Position numbers and translations under genes: made by a program. The notes beneath the pieces were generated by a model, which was not told where the DNA came from, made no database searches, and saw only the letters and a program-made list of their open reading frames with translations. 64,000 nucleotides of DNA from Clostridium saccharobutylicum DSM 13864 (GTDB lineage Bacteria > Bacillota > Clostridia > Clostridiales > Clostridiaceae): contig NC_022571.1 in NCBI RefSeq assembly GCF_000473995.1, positions 1,142,501 through 1,206,500 of the forward strand, in the 5' to 3' direction. Position 1 is the first letter of the stretch; every line of letters starts with the position of its first letter. Below, piece after piece: positions 1 through 10,627 of this stretch.

Positions 1-2284
<2,284 letters not shown>

Positions 2285-2348
2285 AATATAATCAAGTTGT
2301 AATACATTAAGAACTGTGTGCAATTTTGAAAGAGCAAAACTTTCAAAA

Positions 2349-2464
2349 TCTCGTGGTGATGGCATAGAGGTAACACTCCTTCCCATTCCGAACAGGACAG
2401 TTAAGGTCTATAGCGCCGATGGTACTGCATGGGAGACTGTGTGGAAGAGTAGGACGTCGCGAGG
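2349..2464 (+). rRNA. rrf: 5S ribosomal RNA
   Basis: About 116 bases with the 5S signature: terminal stem CTCG/CGAG, the conserved CATTCCGAACAGGACAGTTAAG segment split across loop B and helix III, and the GCGCCGATGGTACTGCATGG region. It sits directly after 23S in the usual rrn order and is followed by a terminator. End positions are accurate to a few bases. Confidence 0.95.
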
Positions 2465-2474
2465 TAAGCATAAA

Positions 2475-2504
2475 CGATAGTTATTATAGCTATCGCTTTT
2501 TTTT
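2475..2504 (+). terminator. rRNA operon terminator
   Basis: Stem CGATAG/CTATCG with a short loop followed by a run of eight T, starting 11 bases after 5S rRNA. It ends the rrn transcription unit. Confidence 0.85.
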
Positions 2505-2575
2505 ATGTAAATAAAATTATTTTAATATTGTACTTTAACAAGAAATTAAAAAATGAATTAAATAATGATGTGGAA

Positions 2576-2643
2576 TATAAAAAAATCTGTAAACAAAAAG
2601 TGAATTGTAGTAATCCATTTTTTATTTTGCAGATTTTTTATAT
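2576..2643. repeat. AT-rich intergenic palindrome
   Basis: A long imperfect inverted repeat. The left arm TATAAAAAAATCTG and right arm CAGATTTTTTATA continue inward with further A/T pairing around a central GTAGT. The T-rich right arm could act as a bidirectional terminator between the rRNA operon and the amidohydrolase gene. The rest of 2505-2778 is AT-rich and shows no gene. Confidence 0.5.
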
Positions 2644-2778
2644 TAATTAAATAAATATATATTAACTTGTAGAATGTAATAGATAAATGTAAAAATAAAA
2701 ATTAATAATTATGTACATAAGTGGATATAATAGGAAGAGGTGTTTAATAAATAGCAATTAAGGGATGGGGATTGAATC

Positions 2779-4530
2779 GTGCATTTAAGTCAAGAAAAAA
2801 TTTGTAGTGCAGATAAAATTTTTATAAATGGAAGTATATATAGTATTGATAACAATAATAATAAATATGAATTAATGGCAATTAAAGATGGAAAAATAAT
2901 AGGTTTAGGAACAAACAAAGAAATAAATAAATATGTATCAGAGAAAACAGAAATAATTGATCTAAAGCAAAAATTAGTTTTACCAGGTTTTATAGATGCG
3001 CACAGTTATATATCAGAAAGAAATATTATGAAAAAAGATTCGTTATCATTATTTAATTCAACAAGTATAGAAGAATATTTAATGTTAATTCAAAATTATA
3101 TAAATTGTCATGCTGAAAATAAAATAATTTATGGCGGAGGATGGAATTGTGAATTCTTTGAAGATAGTGAAGCATTTAAGGGACCCAAAAAAAAATGGTT
3201 GAATAATATAAATACCGATAAACCAATAGTGTTACAAGGATGTGGAAATTATGCATTATGGTTGAATGATAAGGCATTTGAATATTTTAATATAAACAAA
3301 AATACTAAAGCTCCTATTGGAGGAAAGATAGAATTAGATGATGAGGGCGAATTGTGGGGCACTTTAAAAGGGAATGCAACTAGATTAGTTGATTTAGGAC
3401 AATGTGTGCAATATGATGAAAATGAATATTTTAATGGATTTGTAAAATATCAGAATAAACTTCATTCATATGGAGTTACAACAATAAGCCCGATTAATAA
3501 TGGACAATTGGAAATGCCACTTGAAATTTATAAAAGATTAGAAAAGACTAATACACTTAAGTTAAGAATAAGCCATGGCTTTACTATTATGCCTAAAGAA
3601 ATATGTGGGAGATCTATTTATGAACAATTACATAAGATAAAACGAGATCAAATAATTTATAAAACAGATTTATTTGATTTATCGAGAGTTAAATTTTTTG
3701 CTGATGGAATTACAGAAATGGCTACAGCTTATTTATTCAATGATTATAGAGAAGTATTTAAGAATTCTTTAGATCATCGCGGATTATTTATGTGGAATAT
3801 TTCTGAATTTAAGGAAGCTATAAAAATGGCAAATAGATTTGAATTTGATGTTTGTATTCATGCAAAGGGTGATCTTGCATGTAAGTTAGCAATAGATGGA
3901 ATAGAATATTCAAATCAAAATAATGAAAATCATAATTGTAGAAATTCATTACTTTGTATTGATTTAATAACACAATATTATATAAGAAGAATGAAATTAT
4001 TAAATATAAATGCAATAATACAACCATTTTGGTTCTATAAAAACCCATTAGCAACTAAAAATGAAACATTAGTTATAGGTGAGGAGAGGGTTCAAAGAGA
4101 ATATCCATTTAAGTCACTAGTGGATAATGGGATTGTTACTGCAGGAGCTTCAGATTATAATGTTTCAGAAATACTTAATCCATTTAAGGCTATAGAATGT
4201 GCAACAACACGAAATTTATATACTTTTACATCTGCTGGATTTCCAAGAAAAATAGACATGAGTTCTCCAATATATAGATTAAATCCAAAAGAAAAAGTAT
4301 CAATAATTGAAGCCATAAGAACTTTTACTATAAATGCAGCGTATATATTAAAAAGAGAAGATGAAATAGGTAGCTTAGAAGTTGGAAAAAAGGCTGATTT
4401 CATTGTTTTAGATAAAAATATATTTACTGTACATCCATTAGACATATGCAATATTAAAGTTCTAAAAACTTATTTTAATGGAGAATTAGTATATGAAGAT
4501 ATTTCAGCTAATTTACAGTATAATATGTAG
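2779..4530 (+). CDS. Amidohydrolase family 3 protein (YtcJ-like)
   Basis: A 583-residue protein of the metal-dependent amidohydrolase 3 group (YtcJ / N-substituted formamide deformylase relatives), which hydrolyse C-N bonds in a TIM barrel. It starts at GTG with GGGATGGGG eight bases upstream. Visible landmarks: an N-terminal beta strand before LVLPGFIDAHSYI (about residue 75), KFFADGITE (about 310), the zinc-binding CIHAKGD (about 360), GASDYNV (about 460) and the C-terminal VGKKADFIVLDKN. The usual HxH of the first metal motif reads HSY here, and the GHxA region reads GNYA, so two ligand-region histidines are missing. Substrate specificity in this family cannot be read from sequence. It is a single-gene unit with its own terminator downstream. 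Family call is firm; activity is uncertain. Confidence 0.85.
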   Translation: MHLSQEKICSADKIFINGSIYSIDNNNNKYELMAIKDGKIIGLGTNKEINKYVSEKTEIIDLKQKLVLPGFIDAHSYISERNIMKKDSLSLFNSTSIEEYLMLIQNYINCHAENKIIYGGGWNCEFFEDSEAFKGPKKKWLNNINTDKPIVLQGCGNYALWLNDKAFEYFNINKNTKAPIGGKIELDDEGELWGTLKGNATRLVDLGQCVQYDENEYFNGFVKYQNKLHSYGVTTISPINNGQLEMPLEIYKRLEKTNTLKLRISHGFTIMPKEICGRSIYEQLHKIKRDQIIYKTDLFDLSRVKFFADGITEMATAYLFNDYREVFKNSLDHRGLFMWNISEFKEAIKMANRFEFDVCIHAKGDLACKLAIDGIEYSNQNNENHNCRNSLLCIDLITQYYIRRMKLLNINAIIQPFWFYKNPLATKNETLVIGEERVQREYPFKSLVDNGIVTAGASDYNVSEILNPFKAIECATTRNLYTFTSAGFPRKIDMSSPIYRLNPKEKVSIIEAIRTFTINAAYILKREDEIGSLEVGKKADFIVLDKNIFTVHPLDICNIKVLKTYFNGELVYEDISANLQYNM

Positions 4531-4540
4531 AAACTAAAGG

Positions 4541-4568
4541 CTACTTTTTGCATAAAAAGTAGTTTTTA
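4541..4568 (+). terminator. Terminator after amidohydrolase
   Basis: Stem CTACTTTTT/AAAAAGTAG with loop GCAT followed by TTTTTATT, beginning 11 bases after the stop codon. Confidence 0.85.
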
Positions 4569-4730
4569 TTATTAAAATAAAAATTTATATGCATTTAAAA
4601 AGATAGAATGAATTAAATATAAAAACATAATGAGGACTTGACAATTAGAATATAAAGCGGTAATATACAAATCATAGTAAATTTATCAGAAATATAAGAA
4701 ATAAGTAATAAGTAAATGGGGGCAAAAATT

Positions 4731-6020
4731 ATGAGTAATCAAGAAAGAAAGTTAAAATTTGAAACATTACAATTACATGTGGGGCAAGAAAAACCAGATT
4801 CAGCAACAGATGCTAGAGCAGTACCAATATATCAGACGACTTCATATGTATTTAGAAACTCAGCACATGCAGCAGCTAGATTTGGGCTAGAAGATGCAGG
4901 AAATATATATGGACGTTTAACAAATTCTACTCAGGATGTATTTGAAAAGCGTGTGGCAGCTTTAGAAGGTGGAGTAGCTGGACTTGCTGTTGCATCAGGG
5001 GCTGCAGCAGTAACATACGCAGTTCAAAATATAACAAGAGCAGGAGATCATATAGTAGCTGCCAAAACAATATATGGAGGAACATATAATTTATTAGCAC
5101 ACACACTAGCTTCTTATGGAGTAACTACAACATTTGTAGATCCAGAAAATCTATCAAATTTTGAAAATGCAATTAATGATAATACAAAGGCTATATTTAT
5201 TGAATCATTAGGAAATCCTAATTCAAATATTATAGATGTTGATGCATTAGCAGAAATTGCGCATAAACATAAGATTCCATTAATAGTTGATAATACATTT
5301 GGAACACCATATTTATTTAGACCAATTGAACACGGCGCAGATATAGTTGTTCATTCGGCAACTAAGTTTATAGGTGGACATGGAACATCCTTAGGTGGAG
5401 TAATTGTAGATTCAGGCAAGTTTAATTGGATAGAATCAGGCAAATTTCCACAATTAACAGAGCCAGATTCAAGCTATCATGGTATTAAATTTACAGAGGC
5501 AGCAGGTGCTGCAGCTTATGTGACAAGAATAAGAGCAATTCTTTTACGAGACACTGGCGCAACAATAAGTCCATTTAATGCATTTATATTGTTACAAGGT
5601 TTAGAAACTCTTTCTCTTAGAGTAGAACGTCATGTTGAAAATACATTAAAAGTTATAGATTTCTTAAAGAATCATAATAAGGTTGAGAAAGTAAATCATC
5701 CATCATTACCTGATAGTCCAGATAACAAACTATATAATAAATATTTCCCAAACGGTGCAGGTTCAATATTTACTTTTGAAATTAAGGGGACTGCAAAAGA
5801 AGCACAAGAATTTATTGATAAGTTAGGCATATTTTCACTACTTGCTAATGTAGCTGATGTTAAATCACTAGTAATTCATCCAGCGAGTACAACTCATTCA
5901 CAATTAAATGAAGAAGAATTAGAAGAACAAGGAATAAAGCCAAATACAATTCGCCTTTCAATAGGAACTGAACATATTGATGACATAATTTATGATTTAT
6001 CACAGGCATTTGAATCATAA
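4731..6020 (+). CDS. O-acetylhomoserine sulfhydrylase (O-acetylhomoserine aminocarboxypropyltransferase)
   Basis: A 429-residue PLP enzyme of the Cys/Met metabolism family, MetY type. It converts O-acetylhomoserine and sulfide to homocysteine in the methionine pathway. N-terminal [10 protein letters not shown] is typical of the family; the PLP-binding lysine is in [18 protein letters not shown]; the substrate-binding C-terminus has [15 protein letters not shown]. An in-frame ATG at 4716 exists, but its GGGGG is ideally placed as the ribosome-binding site for the ATG at 4731, so the latter is chosen. No SAM riboswitch or T-box is visible in the short upstream gap. The length is normal for the family. 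Confidence 0.93.
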   Translation: MSNQERKLKFETLQLHVGQEKPDSATDARAVPIYQTTSYVFRNSAHAAARFGLEDAGNIYGRLTNSTQDVFEKRVAALEGGVAGLAVASGAAAVTYAVQNITRAGDHIVAAKTIYGGTYNLLAHTLASYGVTTTFVDPENLSNFENAINDNTKAIFIESLGNPNSNIIDVDALAEIAHKHKIPLIVDNTFGTPYLFRPIEHGADIVVHSATKFIGGHGTSLGGVIVDSGKFNWIESGKFPQLTEPDSSYHGIKFTEAAGAAAYVTRIRAILLRDTGATISPFNAFILLQGLETLSLRVERHVENTLKVIDFLKNHNKVEKVNHPSLPDSPDNKLYNKYFPNGAGSIFTFEIKGTAKEAQEFIDKLGIFSLLANVADVKSLVIHPASTTHSQLNEEELEEQGIKPNTIRLSIGTEHIDDIIYDLSQAFES

Positions 6021-6091
6021 TATAAAATAGATAACTTAAATAATATTAACATTTAAATTAATACAAAAGTTTTTTTAAATAGATAGAATAA

Positions 6092-6163
6092 AAAATATTT
6101 TGCTGGAATAAAAGGATAAGCAGTTATTTGTACTGTTTATACTTTTGTTCCAGTAAAATATTT
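6092..6163. repeat. Long hairpin downstream of the sulfhydrylase gene
   Basis: Arms AAATATTTTGCTGG and CCAGTAAAATATTT, with a second stem (ATAAGCAGT/ACTGTTTAT) inside. It is almost symmetrical and could terminate transcription from the left. It does not match the two repeat families described elsewhere in this window. Confidence 0.6.
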
Positions 6164-6353
6164 AATAATATATTAATTAAGAATTCCATATTTTTAAATT
6201 TATTAAAAGATACGACAATTTTAAGTATTTTATAAAAGTAAAAAAGCTACTATTTGTAAAAAAGATAAAAATAATACAATTAATAGAAAAAAAGTAAGAG
6301 AAGGGGTATAATTATATATTGTGTTAATGATATTTTATAAGAGGAGCGGTAAT

Positions 6354-7187
6354 ATGCTAAACAAACTTTGTGAAAATGATGAAATAAATATAATATATAA
6401 TGCAGTTTCATATATGGAAGCTGTATTTGAAGGAGAAATATCTTATGCCATAACGGATAGAGAAAAGTATTTATATTCAAAATGTTGTGATGATTTAATT
6501 TTAAATGCAAAGAAAGGCGATCGTATACCTGAAGATGGAGCTGTAATTGCTGCAATGAGAAGTGAAAAAACAATAATAAAAATTGTACCGGAATACGTAT
6601 ATGGAAAAGAATTTAAATCATTTGCTATTCCTATAAAAGATGATGATAGTGTTGTTGGAGTTTTTGTTGTAGGAAAAAGTTTAAGTAAGAAAAATGCTGT
6701 AACAAAAATTACAAAAACTTTGATAGAGTCATTAGATCAAATATCATCAGGAATAAGTGAAGTTTCAGATGGAGTTCAGAATTTAGCGAATATGAATGAA
6801 GAAGTTTTAAAAGATACCAATCAGGCAAATGAAACAGCAAAAGATACTGATGAAGTAGTACAATTTATAAAAAGTATTTCATCGCAAACAAATATGTTAG
6901 GATTAAATGCTGCAATTGAGGCAGCAAGAGCTGGAGAGGCTGGAAGAGGATTTAATGTTGTTGCACAGGAGATTAGAAAATTATCAAATTCTTCAAGTGA
7001 ATCTATAAAGAAAATTGAATCTGTTATAAGAGATATTTCTACATCTATAACTAATATAAACCATAAATTTGATTCAGCAAATGTTATTTCTCAAAGTCAA
7101 TCTGCAGCGCTACAGCATATAACAGCCTCTATAATGGAATTAAATGCTACCTCAAAAATTCTAGGGGAATTAGCAGATAAATTATAA
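6354..7187 (+). CDS. Soluble methyl-accepting chemotaxis-like protein (YfmS-like)
   Basis: A 277-residue protein without transmembrane segments. Residues about 1-110 look like a small sensor domain ([33 protein letters not shown]). From about residue 120 to the end is a shortened methyl-accepting signalling coiled coil with the CheA/CheW-binding hairpin tip ([20 protein letters not shown]). It resembles the cytoplasmic YfmS class of Bacillus, which feeds signals to the chemotaxis kinase from inside the cell. The ligand is unknown. The start at 6354 is chosen because GAGGAG lies seven bases upstream; a GTG at 6321 lacks one. It is a single-gene unit. Confidence 0.85.
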   Translation: MLNKLCENDEINIIYNAVSYMEAVFEGEISYAITDREKYLYSKCCDDLILNAKKGDRIPEDGAVIAAMRSEKTIIKIVPEYVYGKEFKSFAIPIKDDDSVVGVFVVGKSLSKKNAVTKITKTLIESLDQISSGISEVSDGVQNLANMNEEVLKDTNQANETAKDTDEVVQFIKSISSQTNMLGLNAAIEAARAGEAGRGFNVVAQEIRKLSNSSSESIKKIESVIRDISTSITNINHKFDSANVISQSQSAALQHITASIMELNATSKILGELADKL

Positions 7188-7276
7188 AAACTTAGTTGTT
7201 AATAAGAATGTTATATTGGTTTTTAGATTAATATAGTAGAATTTAAATAAAGACTTTAATTTTTATAATAAATCCA

Positions 7277-7305
7277 TTGACAATACATATAAGATAAAGT
7301 ATAGT
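7277..7305 (+). promoter_or_regulatory. trxA promoter, sigma-A type
   Basis: TTGACA at 7277-7282 and TATAGT at 7300-7305 with an exact 17-base spacer. It is about 120 bases upstream of trxA and is the best vegetative promoter in this gap. Confidence 0.65.
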
Positions 7306-7315
7306 TAAATTGTAT
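7300..7315. promoter_or_regulatory. Possible OhrR-type operator overlapping the trxA -10 box
   Basis: TATAGTTAAATTGTAT resembles the OhrR recognition element of Bacillus (inverted TACAATT/AATTGTA), as recalled from the literature. It covers the -10 hexamer and likely start point, a repressor position. An OhrR-like gene lies 0.6 kb downstream. The AT-rich background makes chance similarity possible. Confidence 0.35.
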
Positions 7316-7427
7316 TAAATTTAATTTTTGTAAATAGTATTTTGAAAAATGTATACTAATTGTCAGGAAGTTAAAAATATATAATGAAAATAAATTAAAA
7401 GATAGATATAAAAATGGAGGAATTATT

Positions 7428-7736
7428 ATGAAAATAGTTAATAGTACTGAATTTAAAAATGAAATAGAAAGTGGTATTGTACTTGTAGATTTTTTTGCAA
7501 CTTGGTGTGGACCATGTAAAATGCTAGCACCAGTACTTGAAGGATTGTCAAGTGAAATGGAAGGGAAAGCTAAGATTATAAAAGTAGATATAGATCAAAG
7601 TCCAGATTTAGCTGATCAATTTCAAATATCAAGTGTACCAACTATGATTGTTTTTAAAGATGGTCAAAAAGCAGATATGCTGGTAGGCTTTTTACCAAAG
7701 GAAAGAATTCAAGAATCTATTTTAAAGTTAATATAA
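7428..7736 (+). CDS. trxA: Thioredoxin
   Basis: A 102-residue thioredoxin with the redox-active WCGPC motif (FFATWCGPCKMLAPVL) and the conserved cis-proline loop SVPTMIVF. It reduces disulfides in cytoplasmic proteins using electrons from thioredoxin reductase, which is not in this window. GGAGG is placed eight bases before the ATG. Length is typical. It has its own promoter and terminator, and a peroxide-sensor-like regulator is encoded next to it. Confidence 0.95.
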   Translation: MKIVNSTEFKNEIESGIVLVDFFATWCGPCKMLAPVLEGLSSEMEGKAKIIKVDIDQSPDLADQFQISSVPTMIVFKDGQKADMLVGFLPKERIQESILKLI

Positions 7737-7754
7737 CATAGAATTAACTAAGTA

Positions 7755-7800
7755 TATCTCAAAATAGACAATAGGTCTATTTTGAGATAATTTATTTTTT
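7755..7800 (+). terminator. trxA terminator
   Basis: A perfect 15-bp stem TATCTCAAAATAGAC/GTCTATTTTGAGATA with a five-base loop, followed by ATTTATTTTTT. Confidence 0.9.
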
Positions 7801-7880
7801 ATAATGACGAGAATTTTATAGTTTTAAATATATAATTTTTTTAATTAACTTAAATTTTATAAATGTAAGCAGGAGATAGT

Positions 7881-8312
7881 ATGGGAAAGTATGATAATAT
7901 CAAATTAGAAAACCAACTTTGTTTTTCTTTATATGCAGCGTCAAGAGAGATAATTAAGTTATATAAGCCATGTCTTGATAAATTCAATCTTACATATACA
8001 CAATATATAGCAATGCTTGTGTTATGGGAGGATGAAAAAAGCACAGTTAAAGAAATAGGAAAAAAACTTCATTTAGATTCAGGTACATTAACTCCTTTAT
8101 TAAAGAAAATTGAAAGTATGGGTCTAATAAATAGATATAGAGATGTAAAGGATGATAGAGTAGTTATTGTTGAATTAACTGACAAGGGGAAAGAATTAAA
8201 GGATGAGATTATTTGTGTACCATGTGAAATGGTAGCTAAAGTAAAACTTGATAAAGAAAAAGCTATAGAATTAAAAAAATCACTAGATGATTTATTGAAA
8301 TCTTTAGAGTAA
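7881..8312 (+). CDS. MarR-family regulator, OhrR-like peroxide sensor
   Basis: A 143-residue winged-helix MarR protein. The N-terminus LENQLCFSLYAASREI with Cys14 matches the reactive-cysteine region of OhrR, the one-cysteine organic-peroxide sensor. The recognition helix region LDSGTLTPLLKKIE and wing KDDRVVIVELTDKG are also of OhrR type. On oxidation such proteins leave their operator. No ohr peroxidase gene is adjacent, so the target may be trxA or a distant gene. CAGGAG precedes the ATG. MarR family is certain; the OhrR subgroup is likely. Confidence 0.85.
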   Translation: MGKYDNIKLENQLCFSLYAASREIIKLYKPCLDKFNLTYTQYIAMLVLWEDEKSTVKEIGKKLHLDSGTLTPLLKKIESMGLINRYRDVKDDRVVIVELTDKGKELKDEIICVPCEMVAKVKLDKEKAIELKKSLDDLLKSLE

Positions 8313-8425
8313 AGGAATAATGGGAAAAGCAATGATTTAAATATTCTCTTTTACAATGTATGTATGATAATGTGATTTTAGAGAATACTGTTAAGAATTA
8401 ATGATATAATAAGAAATAAAACAAT

Positions 8426-8460
8426 GAACATATGCTAATTTAAGTATATGTTCTATTTTT
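8426..8460 (+). terminator. Terminator after the OhrR-like gene
   Basis: Stem GAACATAT/ATATGTTC followed by TATTTTT. Confidence 0.75.
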
Positions 8461-8462
8461 GT

Positions 8463-8587
8463 AGAAAGGTGTAGTATAGGCCTATTCATTGAGATTCAAA
8501 CGTATGAAATAAAAAAATATTGATATTTCCGAAATTGCAGTAATTTATATGTTTTGATATCAAGATAGAATCCTATAGTAATAGTGT
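8463..8587 (+). promoter_or_regulatory. Distant Shine-Dalgarno and bridging hairpin before the Crp/Fnr gene
   Basis: The 20 bases before the ATG at 8588 have no ribosome-binding site. A good one (AAAGGTG, 8465-8471) lies 117 bases upstream. It is followed at once by a stem TAGTATAGG (8472-8480) that pairs with CCTATAGTA (8572-8580) with one mismatch. Inside is a second long helix (about 8489-8508 with 8544-8563). Only seven bases remain from the stem to the ATG, so folding would give normal spacing. Confidence 0.55.
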
Positions 8588-9268
8588 ATGAAAGATATAA
8601 TTAAGCAATTATTAGAAAATGAACTATTTAACGGAATTACTAAAGAAGAGATAGAGGAACTTATGCAAACTAGTAAGTATTGTATAAAATCATATGCAAA
8701 GGGAGAAATTATTGCATCTGAGGATGATGAATGTAATAATTTAGGCCTTATTATAGATGGGATAATTGAAATTCAAAGAATATATTCAAGTGGAAAATAT
8801 ATTGTATTAAAAAGGCTAAGTACTAGTGAAGTTTTTGGAGAAGTTATAGTTTTTTCTAAAAAGAATACTTATCCAGCTACAGTTGTCGCTGTAACCAATT
8901 GTAGTATATTTTTTATAAAAAAAGAAGATATAGTAACGTTGTGTGCAAAGCAAGAAAAATTATTAAATAATTTTATGTCATTATTAAGTAATAAAATACT
9001 TATGCTAAATAGAAAAATAAAAAGTATATCATTAAAAAGTGTAAAACATAAAGTAATTAATTTTATACTGGAGCAAAGAAAAGTACAAAAAAGTGATACG
9101 ATTAAATTAAAAATAAACAAAGAACAAATTGCATCTATGCTGGGAATTCCAAGACCGTCATTATCAAGAGAACTAATGAATCTTAGAGATATGGAATATA
9201 TAGAATTTGATAGAAATACAATAATAATTTTAAAGGTTGAAGAGTTAGAAGAGGAACTTTTTGATTAG
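8588..9268 (+). CDS. Crp/Fnr-family transcriptional regulator, possible HcpR
   Basis: A 226-residue regulator with an N-terminal cyclic-nucleotide-binding-like beta barrel (EIIASEDDECNNLGLIIDG, VFGEVIVFS) and a C-terminal HTH_Crp domain (INKEQIASMLGIPRPSLSRE, about residues 178-200). There is no FNR-type N-terminal cysteine cluster. HcpR-type Crp/Fnr proteins control hcp in clostridia in response to nitrosative stress. hcp lies 2.3 kb downstream with a palindromic site in its promoter, making HcpR a reasonable but unproven identity. The frame is closed by TAG at 8582, so the ATG at 8588 is the first start. Its stop codon is formed by the first bases of a family A repeat. Confidence 0.85.
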   Translation: MKDIIKQLLENELFNGITKEEIEELMQTSKYCIKSYAKGEIIASEDDECNNLGLIIDGIIEIQRIYSSGKYIVLKRLSTSEVFGEVIVFSKKNTYPATVVAVTNCSIFFIKKEDIVTLCAKQEKLLNNFMSLLSNKILMLNRKIKSISLKSVKHKVINFILEQRKVQKSDTIKLKINKEQIASMLGIPRPSLSRELMNLRDMEYIEFDRNTIIILKVEELEEELFD

Positions 9269-9538
9269 GCACATGAAGGAAAATAACAAGTCCAAAATGC
9301 TATGACTATTTTTGGGATTGAGGCTAAATGAAAAATATGAGGCATTACTAAATTTTAATGTTTGGTAATGCCTCATATTTTAGGTACGTTTTAGAAAATA
9401 ATAGATTAAAGATGAGTCTTATATTTTCAGCCAGGCAAGGTAGTTAACTTTACTAATACAGGCTGTTAATGAAACTTAACAACATAATATGATTCGAAGG
9501 ATAACTAGTCTATTATTTTTTTTTTGAATGTACCTTAA
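9265..9538. repeat. Family A repeat, copy A1, with inserted hairpin
   Basis: Starts TTAGGCACATGAAGG and ends TTGAATGTACCTTAA, the inverted ends of family A, with the internal family motifs GCCAGGCAAGG and CAGGCTGTTAA. It also carries a perfect 17-bp hairpin (AAAATATGAGGCATTAC at 9332-9348, complement at 9365-9381) absent from the other copies, which may serve as terminator for the two converging genes. The left end supplies the Crp/Fnr stop and the right end the DeoR stop. Confidence 0.7.
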
Positions 9539-10314
9539 GCAATAATTAAACGAATATTTAAGTTTTTTAGATGTTGAATCCATTCTTGTGAAAGCTCACT
9601 ATCAGTAATAATAGTAGTGAATTCACTTAAATCAGCAAAATATGAAGATTTGACTATATCAAATTTTTGAGAATCAACTAAAAGAATTTTTTCAACAGAG
9701 GAGTTTATTATTGCACGTTTTGTTGCTACTTCATAATTATTAGAACAAGTAACGCCTAATTGATTGTGGATTCCAGCAGCAGATATAAAGGCTTTTGCAG
9801 CTCTTGTTTTTTCAATAATTGAAATTCCTTCAGGGCTTTCAAACATTTGTGTGTTAGTATGAAAGTATCCGCCAGAAAAAATTAAATTAATATTTTTTTT
9901 ACTTTTTAAGGCAATTAAAATATTAGTATTATAGAATAATGCAGTTAGATTTATATCATCACTAATATTTTGAGCCAGTTTCTCAGTTGTAGTACCTGTA
10001 TCAATAATAATAAGATCATCAGGTTCTATTAAACTTGCGGCAGCTTTACCTATTTTTGATTTTTTATCTTCATTTATTACAACTTCATCTGTAATATCAT
10101 ATAAGTTATCTAATTTTTGAATATTATTTGATGGATTATAAATTGTTGCACCATAAACATTATTAACAATATTGTTAGACTTTAAAACATCTAAGTCTCT
10201 TCGTATTGTCATTTCAGATACCCCTAATGTAAGTGCTAATTCTTTAACCGAGGCACCATTTTTCTCTTTTAAGATTTCTATAATTTTATTTGTACGTTGC
10301 AATTTTTTACTCAT
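9535..10314 (-). CDS. DeoR-family transcriptional regulator
   Basis: A 259-residue repressor of the DeoR/GlpR type. The N-terminal winged helix has KELALTLGVSEMTIRRDLDVL (residues about 20-40). The C-terminal sugar-phosphate-sensing domain has DLIIIDTGTTTEKLA and NINLIFSGGYFH. It is transcribed away from deoC. Its position and the palindrome in the deoC promoter suggest it controls deoC in response to deoxyribose phosphate. GGTGG precedes the ATG. The stop codon comes from the end of repeat A1. Confidence 0.88.
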   Translation of the reverse strand: MSKKLQRTNKIIEILKEKNGASVKELALTLGVSEMTIRRDLDVLKSNNIVNNVYGATIYNPSNNIQKLDNLYDITDEVVINEDKKSKIGKAAASLIEPDDLIIIDTGTTTEKLAQNISDDINLTALFYNTNILIALKSKKNINLIFSGGYFHTNTQMFESPEGISIIEKTRAAKAFISAAGIHNQLGVTCSNNYEVATKRAIINSSVEKILLVDSQKFDIVKSSYFADLSEFTTIITDSELSQEWIQHLKNLNIRLIIA

Positions 10315-10487
10315 TTAACCACCATTTCTTTAGTATTTGAATGTTAATTAATATTGTTAATTGTTTATATTCTAACATTATTTTGTATTACATGCAAAAA
10401 TAGAAGAAAATTATTATTTATAATTGTAATAAAACACGTATTGGGATTATATGAAATAGAAAAATGTTAGAGTTAGAACAATATGTG

Positions 10488-10526
10488 TTGACAATATAAC
10501 ATTTGGAGGATAATCTATATATAGAT
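10488..10526 (+). promoter_or_regulatory. deoC promoter with palindromic operator
   Basis: TTGACA at 10488-10493 is a clear -35 box; the -10 falls at about 10511-10516. A perfect 14-base palindrome ATCTATATATAGAT (10513-10526) overlaps the -10 and start point, as expected for a repressor site, most likely for the divergent DeoR protein. A GGAGGA at 10505 lies within the promoter and is not a ribosome-binding site. Confidence 0.6.
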
Positions 10527-10541
10527 AATACTTAAAAGTAT

Positions 10542-10578
10542 AGAACTTTTATTTTACCAGTGAATAAATAAAAGTTCT
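10542..10578 (+). promoter_or_regulatory. Hairpin in the deoC 5' leader
   Basis: A perfect 13-bp stem AGAACTTTTATTT/AAATAAAAGTTCT with an 11-base loop. No T-run follows, so it is not a terminator. It begins soon after the predicted transcription start and may stabilise the mRNA. Confidence 0.6.
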
Positions 10579-10627
10579 TAATAAGTATATTCGCAAAATA
10601 TTTATCGCTGGAGAAATGGAGTTATTT

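Noticed and set aside
4569..4730. SAM riboswitch or T-box before the sulfhydrylase gene
   Set aside because: The gap is too short and lacks the conserved cores.
10505..10510. GGAGGA as a distant ribosome-binding site for deoC
   Set aside because: It lies between the -35 and -10 boxes and would not be transcribed; deoC has its own site next to the ATG.
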